Positions 35,433 to 44,944 of a DNA stretch of 64,000 nt are shown one piece after another; positions within the stretch are counted from its first letter, which is position 1, and each line of letters starts with the position of its first letter. A program made the translations under genes and the position numbers. The stretch covers positions 57,208 through 121,207 of the forward strand of contig CAZCQH010000011.1 in NCBI GenBank assembly GCA_964500805.1, in the 5' to 3' direction. The notes under the pieces were generated by a model that searched no databases, was not told where the DNA came from, and worked only from the letters and a program-made list of their open reading frames with translations. Source of the DNA: Ga0077555 sp964500805 (GTDB lineage: Bacteria > Pseudomonadota > Alphaproteobacteria > Rhizobiales > Hyphomicrobiaceae).

Positions 35433-37478
35433 TTATCGCGCATATCGCCAATAATCACCTTTGTCGCCCTTGACGCGCTCAAGCGATGGCAGGCGCTTGT
35501 CTGGCGGTCGAAGACCCGTCAGGATCACCTTCTCGATATCCTCGATCAGAGCCGATTTCTCGGCGTAGGTTGAGTGATGGAGCGCCAGATATTCGGTTGA
35601 GAGCGCGGTTACATCGATGGTGTCGATACCGGCCAGCACCGCAGGCCCCAGGCCGTCCGGAACATCGCCGGCTCGCGGAATTCCGCCCGCGAAACGCTTT
35701 GAGATGCCGAGTGCCACGTCGTTCGCCGACACATACATCGTGATCCCGCGCCCAACACCACGGATCTGGTCTGCCAGGAACTCGAACGCATTCCGGTCGA
35801 CATCCGGCGCCGCCAGGATAATCTGATTGATCCGGCTCGAAATTGCCGGATTGGTCTGCTTCAGATAGCGCAGCACCTGCAGCAGCGGCTGATTGCCCAT
35901 TGAGTGCGCGATCAAATTCACCTGCCGGGCCCCGGTCTCGTTCAGCACCATCTGCAGAAATTGCGCCAGATAGGGCTCGGCCTGCAGCGCGCTTTCGCGA
36001 TCATAGGGATAGCTGGTGATTCCACTGCCTGAAGGCCAACTGTAGAGGAACGGCGCGCCGTCGAACTTCAGGTCGTAGGCGATCTGCGCCGTGCGATAGA
36101 GCGCATCGTCGAAGCCATTGTTGTAGCCGTGGACCAGGACCAGAGCCTGGTCCGCGAACCGACGTGAACCGCCAAGGCGCTCGCGGACGAGCTGCAGCAA
36201 CTCGTCCCTGCTCATCGCCTTGATCTCTTTCACCGTGAAATGCTTTTTCGGGTCCTCGGCCTCCTGGTAGAGCGTGATGTCGAGGTAAGGGACCTTGATC
36301 GCCCAGGGCCTCTCGACGTTGGGCACCTGATGCGCTTTCGGCACCGTCACAAGCGCGCGACCAAGCTCCAGGCGTGAGGCCCGGTCGGCGCCGTAGGCGA
36401 TCCGTTTTGGCTGGTCCCGCCGGCTGCGATCGGTTCCATAGAAAACCGGCACGACGTCCCAGTCCGTAGGTTTTTCCTCGGCGCGCGCCGCAACGGGTGC
36501 GGCGGCAGCCGGTGGTGCGCTCGCTTTCGGCGGCGGCGCACCACCGGTTGCGGGCGCCTCCTCGCTGCGCGTGATGCCACGCGAACGCGGCCGCGGTTGC
36601 GCTGCCTCGCCACCCGATGCAGATCCAGGCGCCGGCGCTGCTGCGACGGGCGGTTCCGGCCTCGGTGCGGGCGCGGACACGACCGGAGGCGGCGGCGGAG
36701 GCGTGATCGGTGCCGGAGGCGTGGCCATGCGCGGCATTGCCGGGGGCGGCAGGCTTGTCGCCGGGGGCGGCGGTGGCGCTGACCGGCGCTCCATGGCCGC
36801 CGGAGGCGGCTGTCCATTCGCGGCAGGCGGCGAAGCGGCCGGAGCGGAGGGTGGCTGTGTTGAAGGCGGCGGTGGCGGTGGAACACTCGCTACTGGCGGT
36901 GGTGCGCTGGCCGGCGGGGCCATGGCTGGCGACGGAGCACGCGATCCGAAGCCGCCAGGGCTGGTCATCTGCCGCTGCTGCTCTTGGGCGTTGCGCTCGG
37001 CATCCGCCCGGCGGGCCAGTTCCTGGCGGCGCGCCTCCTCGTCACTGCTTTGCTGTCGAGAACGCTCCTGCTGCGCCACTTCCTGCGCCTTCCTCGCCTC
37101 GTCAGCTTTGCGCTTGGCGTCGGCTGTCTGATCGCGTTTCGCGGGACCGGCCCCGGGCCGCTTGAAGCCCACATCGGAATAGCGGTTGTCCCGCGTCTCG
37201 CCGGCCGACGAGAACAGCTTGCATTGCGAGCGCCGCACCACGCCGGCCCGGAAGTGCTCGAGTGCCACGCACTGCTGATCGGCGTTGCAGCGGTCCTCGC
37301 ACTGCTCGTAGGTAAGGTTCGGCAGCGTCGCGTACGCCACGCCAGAGAGCCGCTTATTGGTCGATTTCTCGATATGCGAGCGACCTTGGGCATTGGCGTC
37401 AGGTGTCAGGCCACCCGTTGCCAGTGCGAACAGCCCGAGGGCAACACCGGCCCCCAGTGATCTCAGCCACGTGGACAT
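35433..37478 (-). CDS. Exported DUF900 alpha/beta hydrolase with PAN domain and proline-rich linker
   Basis: A 681-residue modular protein. A signal peptide covers 1-30. A PAN/Apple-like domain lies around 35-105 with C60, C64, C70 and C86. Then come a charged coiled-coil stretch (about 110-175) and a long Pro/Ala-rich linker (about 180-345). The DUF900 alpha/beta hydrolase domain starts near 360 (VFYGTDRSRR), with LVHGYNNGFDDALYR and nucleophile S526 in AHSMG. PAN domains bind protein or glycan, so this may be an anchored or secreted lipase/esterase. The ATG at 37478 places the signal peptide at the N-terminus. Confidence 0.87.
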   Translation of the reverse strand: MSTWLRSLGAGVALGLFALATGGLTPDANAQGRSHIEKSTNKRLSGVAYATLPNLTYEQCEDRCNADQQCVALEHFRAGVVRRSQCKLFSSAGETRDNRYSDVGFKRPGAGPAKRDQTADAKRKADEARKAQEVAQQERSRQQSSDEEARRQELARRADAERNAQEQQRQMTSPGGFGSRAPSPAMAPPASAPPPVASVPPPPPPSTQPPSAPAASPPAANGQPPPAAMERRSAPPPPPATSLPPPAMPRMATPPAPITPPPPPPVVSAPAPRPEPPVAAAPAPGSASGGEAAQPRPRSRGITRSEEAPATGGAPPPKASAPPAAAAPVAARAEEKPTDWDVVPVFYGTDRSRRDQPKRIAYGADRASRLELGRALVTVPKAHQVPNVERPWAIKVPYLDITLYQEAEDPKKHFTVKEIKAMSRDELLQLVRERLGGSRRFADQALVLVHGYNNGFDDALYRTAQIAYDLKFDGAPFLYSWPSGSGITSYPYDRESALQAEPYLAQFLQMVLNETGARQVNLIAHSMGNQPLLQVLRYLKQTNPAISSRINQIILAAPDVDRNAFEFLADQIRGVGRGITMYVSANDVALGISKRFAGGIPRAGDVPDGLGPAVLAGIDTIDVTALSTEYLALHHSTYAEKSALIEDIEKVILTGLRPPDKRLPSLERVKGDKGDYWRYAR

Positions 37479-38293
37479 GTTCCGACCCCGCTTCTGCGCC
37501 GCCGCCGAAAGAAAATCGGTTGGAAACTTCGTAGGACTATGCCGACAAATTGCGGCGAGGCAAGGATAAGCCACACGGCACCACAAGTGGGACGCTGAAT
37601 GCCTTCGGCCTCATTGCTCGCCCAGCGCGTCAGCGCGCAATTGCAACCGATTGTTCTCACCGCAACTTTGGAGCAGAGATTTGGTCACGCCGCATTCCTG
37701 TGCGGTAGTACACCAACGCAGTTTCGAATTTTTGCGGGTTCGAAGTCATGCGCGAAGGCGGCCAGATGTAACGAGTGCAGCGCGGCTCGACTGCCCGCCA
37801 CATCGGCTCTGCAACGGGGCAAAATACATTTGCTTAGCAAGTGCATCGAAGCCTGTCCCGCCAGCCCGCGACCCGCTTGCGGTTGGCGTGGACATGACGG
37901 TGTGTCCACAGAGCAGCGTGCCTCGACAGCACCTTCCAGCGCGCCTCCATCTCGACGGGTGCGCTGCTCTCGCAATGACACAGCGGAAGGTCATGCAGTG
38001 ATCGGTTCGTCGGCAAATTTCTGCGCGACGGTCCCTGGGTTGCCGCCGCTGCGGGTGTCCACCGGCGCGACTTGGCGAGCCCACCTTCAACAATCCGCTT
38101 GACCCGCGACCCGCTTGACGGCATGAAACGGCGACTTGGCTCGGGGCTCATCCGAACCCCGAGCATAGGTGTTTGGCCGATCGAGATTGAGCAGCTCGCC
38201 CGAGCGTGCTTGGCCTCGCGGTCCAGCAGGCATCCGACCCAGAGCCAGTGCCGAGCCTCGCCTCGGCGCCTCCTCGGAGAGATCGCCAAAAAC
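37479..38293. other. Long intergenic region before tRNA-Arg
   Basis: 815 bases without a gene I can support; the frames here lack motifs and have poor codon use. Around 37840-37990, on the minus strand, a stretch starts with GTCATTGCGAGAGCAGCGC, which is like dispersed intergenic repeats in related genomes. It is probably an old repeat remnant. Confidence 0.4.
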
Positions 38294-38370
<77 letters not shown>

Positions 38371-38859
38371 ACTAATTCAAGGATTTAGGCATAAAGATCG
38401 TTCCGCAAATCAACGCTGCGGAACGCCAGCGGAACGACAAAAGGTGCCGTTAGCTGCGCCAGACCAGCTTCGCCGTGTCGCCCGCAAGCCTCTCGGCCCC
38501 GAAAGTAGCAGACATCCGATAGGCTCATTCTCCAGGCCCGGCCAGCTACGCCGGCTGACGGCTTCGGTCGCCAAAACCGACATGGCCCCTGACGTTGTCA
38601 CGCGCTCGCGGCTTGCGAGGGCCCAGGCCGTGAATTTTTGCTTGGCAGACGCCGTCCCGCAACAGGCGGGGCTGGGTGGGTATCCTCCCGGTCGTATCTG
38701 AATACGCTAGGGGTTGGCCGCGCGGGCCTGTGCCACTCATGTATTGAACGATAGAGTTCGACTCGGTTCGGAATTGGAGGGTCTGTGTCAGTCCATAGGA
38801 TGTCGATGTTCTACATCATCACGGGCGCGTCCAGCCGTCGAGCACTGGCGGCCGATATC
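38371..38859. other. Accessory intergenic region after the tRNA
   Basis: Holds an inverted repeat, CGTTCCGC (38399-38406) with GCGGAACG (38418-38425), and the first copy of a longer dispersed repeat (38615-38692, listed). No integrase or att repeat of the tRNA end was seen. Confidence 0.45.
38615..38692. repeat. Dispersed repeat, copy 1 (with hairpin)
   Basis: Shares a block with 63412-63472: GCGAGGGCC, then CCGTG, then CTTGGCAGAC, then CCGTCCCGC and CAGGCGGGG in the same order and spacing with one indel. The middle forms a small hairpin, CCCGC-aacag-GCGGG here. It may be the end of a lost mobile element or a REP/MITE-like unit. Confidence 0.65.
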
Positions 38860-39390
38860 CTACCACCTCCACCAATCGACACGTGACATCGGGTTGGTTT
38901 CGTGAGGGTGGCGGTTGGGCCGCACCCCGCGTTCAATGCGCATTTCTGCCCAATACTGAGAGGGTAGCCAGATCCGAACCCTTTCGGCGTGCGGCCCCAG
39001 ATTACGTAGAAACTTCTCATCTGCCGTGAGCAGACTTTCGATTTGCGAGAGTTCGCACTCCGCCAAGATGCGCCGATCGTCCGCCCCACTGTGGTAGCGT
39101 AAGAGATCATCGGCGCGCGCGGAAACGGCCTCGATGAAAGGTGGCGGATTAACCGGTGAGATGTGCACCATGTGCCAACTCTCATGGTTCCCTCGCTTCA
39201 CTTGCTGCCGGATCGCTTCATACTCCTTCTGAACAGTCGGCGTGAGATGGAAACCGCTCCCCTCGGGCATCCAGAAATAGATGCGGGCCAGCGCGATCTT
39301 CTCCTCACGGCAGGGATCTGCTGGAGGTCCGTTGACGCTGCTCATCGCATCAATCCAGTAGGTCGTCGCGTTCGAGTCGAGCGCGATCAT
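38860..39390 (-). CDS. PIN-domain protein (possible ribonuclease)
   Basis: A 176-residue protein with a PIN-like layout: MIALDSNATTYWIDAM with D5 at the N-terminus, a middle acidic pair in HSGADDRRILAECEL, and LLTADEKFLRNL, the usual TxDxxF-like C-terminal motif. PIN proteins are metal-dependent RNases, often VapC-like toxins. No antitoxin gene is adjacent, so it may be an orphan toxin or a defence-related nuclease. The ATG at 39390 fits the family start. It sits in the accessory stretch by tRNA-Arg. Confidence 0.65.
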   Translation of the reverse strand: MIALDSNATTYWIDAMSSVNGPPADPCREEKIALARIYFWMPEGSGFHLTPTVQKEYEAIRQQVKRGNHESWHMVHISPVNPPPFIEAVSARADDLLRYHSGADDRRILAECELSQIESLLTADEKFLRNLGPHAERVRIWLPSQYWAEMRIERGVRPNRHPHETNPMSRVDWWRW

Positions 39391-39723
39391 CGTTGTGTCC
39401 CTTCCCATCGAACGGCCCTTAAAGCGCGAGCATGCGGCAAGCCATCAATCCTACCGTAAGCCTGGCGAATGGTCTTGACTGCGGTGAGCCTTTTGCGGCA
39501 CCAGCGAAGCGTGTCCCCATTGAACAGGAGTAGGCAACGCCACCCTGTAATCACATGACTCGCGTCGGTCGAAGCCGAAGGTCAAGCAGACATCGTGGCT
39601 TGCTCCGAGGGTGCGGCAACCACTGCTTACCCTTATCTCCGTTAATGGCATGGTCCGGCCGCGCGCAGTGCCCTACAACGGGCAGATCGGGTCGGGGAGG
39701 GATATCGCGCTGAGGAGAGCGCG
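39391..39723. other. Intergenic region, no gene seen
   Basis: 333 bases between the PIN gene and the transposase remnant. It probably includes the non-coding left end of the IS110 element, with GAGGAG just before 39724, but no clear ends were identified. Confidence 0.4.
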
Positions 39724-40135
39724 ATGTCGTCCAATCTGCCAAAGTACGCTGACGTTTTCCGCCATCGGAATCGATATCGGCAAGAACACGTTTCATCTGA
39801 TCGGCCAAAATCGGCGCGGCAAGATCGTCATGCGCGCCGCCCGCGTGTCTCGCGCACAGCTCATGGAGCGCCTCGTCAATGTTCCGCGGTGCCTGATCGG
39901 CATGGAGGCCGGCGCTGGCGCCCACCACATCGCGCGTCGGCTGATCGAGATCGGGCACGATGTGCGGCTGATCCCAGCGCAGTACGTGAAGCCTTTCTTT
40001 ACGGGCCACAAGAACGACTACCGCGATGCGGAGGCGATGATCGAAGCCGTGCAACGGCCGTCGATGAGCTTCGTCGCGGTGAAGGCGGCGGTGCAATGCG
40101 ATCTGCAGGCAGGCTTGGCAGAGATTTGGCTCTGA
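39724..40135 (+). pseudogene. IS110-family transposase remnant
   Basis: The 5' part reads MSSNLPKYADV in one frame, and the expected continuation SAIGIDIGKNTFHLIG lies in the next frame, so an extra base in the TTTT run at 39755-39758 breaks the gene. The DEDD domain then follows: D in GIDIGKNTF, E in IGMEAGAGAHH and the Asp pair in GHKNDYRDAEAM. The frame stops at 40135 soon after AVQCDLQA, losing the entire C-terminal Ser-containing domain (normal length about 340 residues). Two lesions, so it is inactive. Confidence 0.88.
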
Positions 40136-40373
40136 GAAGTCTGTCCGCTTATGAGCCCTGGATGCGCGCGGCAACGGCGCAAATGACGCAAAGCCGCTGT
40201 TTCAAGGATTGCGGTTAATTGCGATATAGCGAGGCGGCAAATTTCAGTGCCGCAGCAATGGTCACGCGATGACGGCACTGTTTTCTCGACCGATATCAGA
40301 GTGTCCAAAGGTACAATAGTTCGTTGACCGATGGATAATTGCACGGCCCGCTTCGCACGGTAATTGTGAAATC

Positions 40374-42302
40374 ATGTGCAACCCGCACCATCCGTTAGAG
40401 GAGTGCGTAGCGTTGGTGTCTTTCGGTCGAAGTGTGACATTCTGTGCTTCTGCCCGAACCGGGCTCGGGCATCTGCGCCGCATCACCAACATCGCGGCCG
40501 CGCTGAGACGTCTGAAGCCCGAGTGCCAATTCAGTCTCGTTTCCAACGCGCCTGCTGCCGGTCTCTCGCCATCCGAGCGTGCGTTGTTTGATTTCACTTA
40601 CAACTGCGGTCGCGAACAGATGGCGGGCGTGATCGCAAAGACCGGTGCGGACTTGGTGGTCGTCGACACGGCAGTCATCCCTAATCTCGAGCTACTGCCA
40701 CAAGCTTTGCTTCTGATCCTGAGAGAGACGGTCGACAGCCAGCTCCCGAGATTCTGCCTCCCGGGTGGTCGCCGGTGGGATGAAGCGCTGGTGGCAGCGC
40801 CAGAGGATGCCTGGACTGTGGCATCGGGCATCATTGGCGCCAAGACTGTGACCAATGTTGGCTGGATTTATCGCTCCAGTGGCATTCACGGCGAGGTCCT
40901 GCCTCGGGACGAACAGCGACGAACCGTGCTGATCGCGACGGGTGGTGGTGGCAATGACATGACCGCTACCGCCATAGCTCGCGAGTTGACACCCGTGATC
41001 GCCGCGGTACGTCGCAGTATCCCGGCTGACAGCCTGAGAGTGCTGCAGATCGCAGGGCCTCGCGCACCCGCCACTTCACTCCTGCCGAATGTCGAAGCGG
41101 TCATTGATGTCGGATCACGGCTCGACGAAGCGTTCGCGGCGTCTGATTTGGTGATCAGCACGACCGGCTACAATTCCGTTCTCGAGCTTGCGACGACCGA
41201 TACTCCAGTGCTGCTGGTTGCGATCGAGCGTACATTCGATGATCAATCGGCCAGAGCGAGAACCTGGGGCCAACAGCTTGGCCTGGATCACCACGCTGGC
41301 GAGCCGCAGCGATCCGCGGAGTGGATTGTGAACGTGCTCACCGAAGGCACGCGCAGGGCGCCCGTAGATCTCGGAACCAGCGGCTGCCAGATGGCGGCAC
41401 GCCGGATCGTAGAGCTGCTGGAAAAAACGAAAACGCCTGATCCGCGCCGCCATTTCACCAAGTATGTCAAGCTTGGAGCACCATCGTCTGCGACGACCGT
41501 ACAGCGATCGCAGGCAATTTTTGATCAGCACGTGCCTACATGTCCGGGCTTGCAACTGCTGAATACCGATGCCGTGGCGTTTGCCAGGCTCGAAGGCCCA
41601 ACGGCACTCGAACTCTGGCACGACTTGCGGCGCGACGCCTCAGATCGATCCGGCACTCGAAGGTTATCCGAGTTCTGTTGCTCTGTCCTTCGGCCGTTGG
41701 CCCATTTGCACACAGCGCTGCCAGAGGGCCTTGACTTGCCTGCGTTGGATGTCAGCCGGCGCATCATTCCTCGACTTGCCAAACCTGGACTCTCCCTGCC
41801 GAAGGACACGGCCGCACTCATCGATGCGCTGTGCGGATCGGCACGGTTCCTGTCCGCGGCGCCGATCGTCACGGCTCATGGAGATTTTCATCTTCGCCAA
41901 CTCATCCGGCCCAAAGGGCGCGAGGACTTTATCCTAGTCGATCTCGATGACCTGACGTTGGGACCTGCCGAAGCGGACATCGGCAACTGCCTCGCACATC
42001 TGTCGACCACGGAGCCCCTCGATGGGGCGGGCATTACCGACATGATCAATGATCTCATTCCGCAGTTCATTGCCGGCTATGCAGCAAGCGCGCAGCGCGT
42101 ACTGGATAGCGACCGCGTGCGCCTCTACGCCTCGATCGCCCTGATAAGGCGCGGGCTCAAGCTGAACGAGCGTGGTACGTCGGCTGCCGCTATTGCCGCT
42201 ATCTTCAACAGTGCTTCGAAGCTCGCAGTACCCAACGTGATGGGCAAGCATGGAACGATCACCGCCGGCAACGCGCACAGGCAGGGAGCCGCTCAATCAT
42301 GA
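40374..42302 (+). CDS. Fusion of a MurG-like/COG4671-type glycosyltransferase with a sugar-kinase-like (APH-fold) domain
   Basis: A 642-residue two-domain protein. The N-terminal half (about 18-350) looks like a GT-B glycosyltransferase: ARTGLGHLRRITNIAAALRR, then IATGGGGNDMTA and STTGYNSVLELATTDTPVLL, as in GT28-like donors. The C-terminal half (about 390-615) is an APH-fold kinase with HGDFHLRQ (502-509, catalytic D504) and VDLDD (metal D523/D525). Gln at 509 instead of Asn recalls maltokinase-type HGDxHxxQ loops. Start uncertain: ATG 40374, or TTG/GTG at 40413/40416 behind GAGGAG. First gene of the plus operon; the next overlaps by 4 bases. Confidence 0.8.
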   Translation: MCNPHHPLEECVALVSFGRSVTFCASARTGLGHLRRITNIAAALRRLKPECQFSLVSNAPAAGLSPSERALFDFTYNCGREQMAGVIAKTGADLVVVDTAVIPNLELLPQALLLILRETVDSQLPRFCLPGGRRWDEALVAAPEDAWTVASGIIGAKTVTNVGWIYRSSGIHGEVLPRDEQRRTVLIATGGGGNDMTATAIARELTPVIAAVRRSIPADSLRVLQIAGPRAPATSLLPNVEAVIDVGSRLDEAFAASDLVISTTGYNSVLELATTDTPVLLVAIERTFDDQSARARTWGQQLGLDHHAGEPQRSAEWIVNVLTEGTRRAPVDLGTSGCQMAARRIVELLEKTKTPDPRRHFTKYVKLGAPSSATTVQRSQAIFDQHVPTCPGLQLLNTDAVAFARLEGPTALELWHDLRRDASDRSGTRRLSEFCCSVLRPLAHLHTALPEGLDLPALDVSRRIIPRLAKPGLSLPKDTAALIDALCGSARFLSAAPIVTAHGDFHLRQLIRPKGREDFILVDLDDLTLGPAEADIGNCLAHLSTTEPLDGAGITDMINDLIPQFIAGYAASAQRVLDSDRVRLYASIALIRRGLKLNERGTSAAAIAAIFNSASKLAVPNVMGKHGTITAGNAHRQGAAQS

Positions 42303-43552
42303 GAGTACTGATGTATTCGCCCGACAGTATTGGGCTCGGCCACATGCGGCGAAACGCGACCATTGCTGCTGAGATCGTTCGTCAATGCCCCAGGGCCAGT
42401 GTCGCATTATTGATCGGAAGCGGCGCCGGCGCCTTTTTCTCCGTGCCTAAGGGTGTTGACACAATAAAACTGCCGTCGGTGCAAAAAGTCGCCGCCGAGA
42501 AGTGGCAGGCGCGTTCGCTCAATTTATCGGCGGACGAGACGAGCGACGTGCGGGCCGGGATCATCGCGAACGTCATCTGCTCCTTGAAGCCTGATGTTCT
42601 TCTGGTCGACCACCTGCCTATGGGTGTTTGTCAGGACCTCGTCCCGGCGCTTCGCCTGATCCGGGATGAAGGGTTTGGCACGCAAGTCGTCCTCGGACTG
42701 CGCGATATTCTCGACGAACCCGAAGTCATAAAGCGTCGCTGGCAAGCGCAAGCCCTGTACCGCTTCATCGCAGACAACTACGATGCCGGACTTATATATG
42801 GCGAACGCGACGTCTATCCCAGCAGCGAACATTACGGGCTGGACGAATGCCTGCCGGGGAAAATTACTTACACAGGTTTCGTGTGCAGTTCATTCGATCT
42901 TGCGCGCGATACGCGTGGCGAGAAGAAGGCGCTCCGATCGCTAGCCGGCCTTGGCGACTGGTGCGAGCCCGAGCGTATCATCATCGCTGCCGGCGGCGGC
43001 GGCCACGATGCTTACCCCATGTTGTCAACCACCCTAGGGGCGCTTGCCCGGCTCGAAAGCGAGTCCTCGGTTCGATCCGTCGTTATTGCTGGACCACTGA
43101 TGCCGGAGCCCAACCGTCGGGATTTGGAGCGCGCTTGCGAAGACTTGTCTCGCACGCGGCTTGTCGCCTGGACCGCCGACTGCATGGACTATCTCTCGAT
43201 GGCCGATGTGGCGGTCGTCATGGCGGGATACAATTCGTCACTCGAAGCCCTGTCGACCAGCGCCAACATCATCATGCTGCCGCGCGAAGGACCGAGCGGC
43301 GAACAACGCATTCGTGCAAGAATGCTCGCATCACGCAACTTGGTCGACTGCATCGAGGCCGGAGACCTGACCAGCGACCGGATCGAACAGAGCATCCGCG
43401 ACGCTCTGGCAAGACCTCCGCGACGGCCAGCGACAGCGATGCTGTCCGGGGCATCGGTCGCCGCGAATAGACTCATCACTCTGGCCCAAAGCCCCAAACG
43501 AAATGCCCTTCAATCCACGCGACATGAACGGAGCCCCTATGTTCTATTCTGA
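42299..43552 (+). CDS. Glycosyltransferase, GT-B fold (COG4671-like)
   Basis: A 417-residue cytosolic or membrane-peripheral glycosyltransferase. SPDSIGLGHMRRNATIAAEI at the N-terminus mirrors the first domain of the preceding protein. The nucleotide-sugar half carries AAGGGGHDAYPML near 230 and VAVVMAGYNSSLEALSTSAN near 303, followed by MLPREGPSGEQRIRA, a typical donor site. The two adjacent enzymes are probably distant paralogues. The ATG overlaps the previous stop (ATGA), implying coupling. Confidence 0.83.
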   Translation: MRVLMYSPDSIGLGHMRRNATIAAEIVRQCPRASVALLIGSGAGAFFSVPKGVDTIKLPSVQKVAAEKWQARSLNLSADETSDVRAGIIANVICSLKPDVLLVDHLPMGVCQDLVPALRLIRDEGFGTQVVLGLRDILDEPEVIKRRWQAQALYRFIADNYDAGLIYGERDVYPSSEHYGLDECLPGKITYTGFVCSSFDLARDTRGEKKALRSLAGLGDWCEPERIIIAAGGGGHDAYPMLSTTLGALARLESESSVRSVVIAGPLMPEPNRRDLERACEDLSRTRLVAWTADCMDYLSMADVAVVMAGYNSSLEALSTSANIIMLPREGPSGEQRIRARMLASRNLVDCIEAGDLTSDRIEQSIRDALARPPRRPATAMLSGASVAANRLITLAQSPKRNALQSTRHERSPYVLF

Positions 43553-44882
43553 CCCGCTGGACAATGGGGACAACCCGCGAATAAAAATTGGCTATGTGCT
43601 GAAACGGTTTCCGCGCTTGAGCGAAACGTTCATCCTGAATGAGATTCTCGAACTGGAACGTCAGGGCGTCGAGATCGAGATCTATTCTTTGAAATGCCCG
43701 TTGGACGAACCTCGCCACACACTGCTCGCAGACCTGCGCGCCAAGGTGCATTACATCAAGCCAGACGCGACGTCCGGGTCGCAGATGCCCGAAGCCCTGA
43801 TCCGGCTGCTTGAATTATCATCGCCGGCAAAGGGACCGAGCCAACACGCGATGCTCGCATCGAAGGCCGCGCTTATCGCGCGGCTGGCGCAATCAGTTAG
43901 CGTGCAGCATCTTCATGCACACTTTGCTTCCGACGCGACCTCAGCTGCTCTTTCGGCTTCGCTTTTCGCCGGCATCCCGTTTTCGTTCACGGCGCATGCT
44001 CGCGACATTTACCATCGTTACATGTCAGCAATGGCCGACGACAAGGCTCGCCGCTTAAAGATTTCTCGTGCGGCATTCGTGGCAACGGTCTCGGAGTTCA
44101 ATCGGCAGCATCTGTGCGAACTTGCAGGACAATCGGAGGCACACAAAATCGTTCGCATCTACAATGGCATCGATCCCGCGCTCTTCACACCTGACGTGTC
44201 GCAGCCTCGCGGTAGACATGTCCTGTTTGTCGGCCGACTCGTTCCAAAGAAGGGCGTCCACGATCTGATCAGCGCGTGTCAACTATTGGCCCAGCGTGGA
44301 GTCGCTTTTTCATGCGAGATTATCGGCGACGGTCCGCTTCGCAGTACGCTCGAGCAGCAGATCGATGCCGCGAGTCTTTCGTCTAGGGTCGTCTTGCGCG
44401 GAGCGCTTGCACAGAACGACGTGATCAGCGCGATGCACCGAGCTCGTGTGCTAGCCTTACCCTGCGTCATTGATGAAACCGGTGATCGCGACGGCTTGCC
44501 GACAGTACTGCTCGAAGCGCTTGCGGCCGGTCTTCCCGTCGTCTCGACGCAATTGGCGGGCATTCCCGAGATCATCGATCATGACGTGAATGGGTTCCTC
44601 GTCAAGCCATCATCTCCGTCGGCCCTTGCGGATGCCATTGCACGGATACTGAACGAGGACGAACTGAGGAATCAATTTGTCAAAGCGGGGCGTGCAAAAG
44701 CACTCTCGGCATTCGAATTGTCTTCCAATGTTGCAGCGTTGCGCCGATTGTTCGAAATCCAAGTGCGGGCGGCTTCCCTTCCGCGTGCGACGTCAGTTCT
44801 TCAGCCTGTTGCAAGTGCGGGTTCCTATTCTGTGAATGGCGGCTTCGTTCAAGGTAGCAGCTCATGCTTTCCCACGGGATAA
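43539..44882 (+). CDS. GT4-family glycosyltransferase
   Basis: A GT-B glycosyltransferase of about 447 residues. LKRFPRLSETFILNEILELE near the N-terminus is typical of WcaL/ExpE-like GT4 enzymes of exopolysaccharide loci; HLHAHFASDATSAAL and the donor site RVLALPCVIDETGDRDGLPTVLLEALAAG (read in two parts: DRDGLPTVLLEALAAGLPVV is the E-x7-E region) follow. The ATG at 43539 has GGAG five bases before it; ATGs at 43503 and 43524 are alternatives. It overlaps the previous gene slightly. Confidence 0.85.
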   Translation: MFYSDPLDNGDNPRIKIGYVLKRFPRLSETFILNEILELERQGVEIEIYSLKCPLDEPRHTLLADLRAKVHYIKPDATSGSQMPEALIRLLELSSPAKGPSQHAMLASKAALIARLAQSVSVQHLHAHFASDATSAALSASLFAGIPFSFTAHARDIYHRYMSAMADDKARRLKISRAAFVATVSEFNRQHLCELAGQSEAHKIVRIYNGIDPALFTPDVSQPRGRHVLFVGRLVPKKGVHDLISACQLLAQRGVAFSCEIIGDGPLRSTLEQQIDAASLSSRVVLRGALAQNDVISAMHRARVLALPCVIDETGDRDGLPTVLLEALAAGLPVVSTQLAGIPEIIDHDVNGFLVKPSSPSALADAIARILNEDELRNQFVKAGRAKALSAFELSSNVAALRRLFEIQVRAASLPRATSVLQPVASAGSYSVNGGFVQGSSSCFPTG

Positions 44883-44944
44883 TCGCCAGTTTCATTCACT
44901 TCGCGTCAGCTCTCGTCGACATCTTGCACAAGGTGCGGAGCCCA

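Noticed and set aside
38860..39390. Complete toxin-antitoxin module with the PIN gene as toxin
   Set aside because: No short antitoxin-like frame overlaps or borders the gene, so only an orphan PIN protein can be supported.
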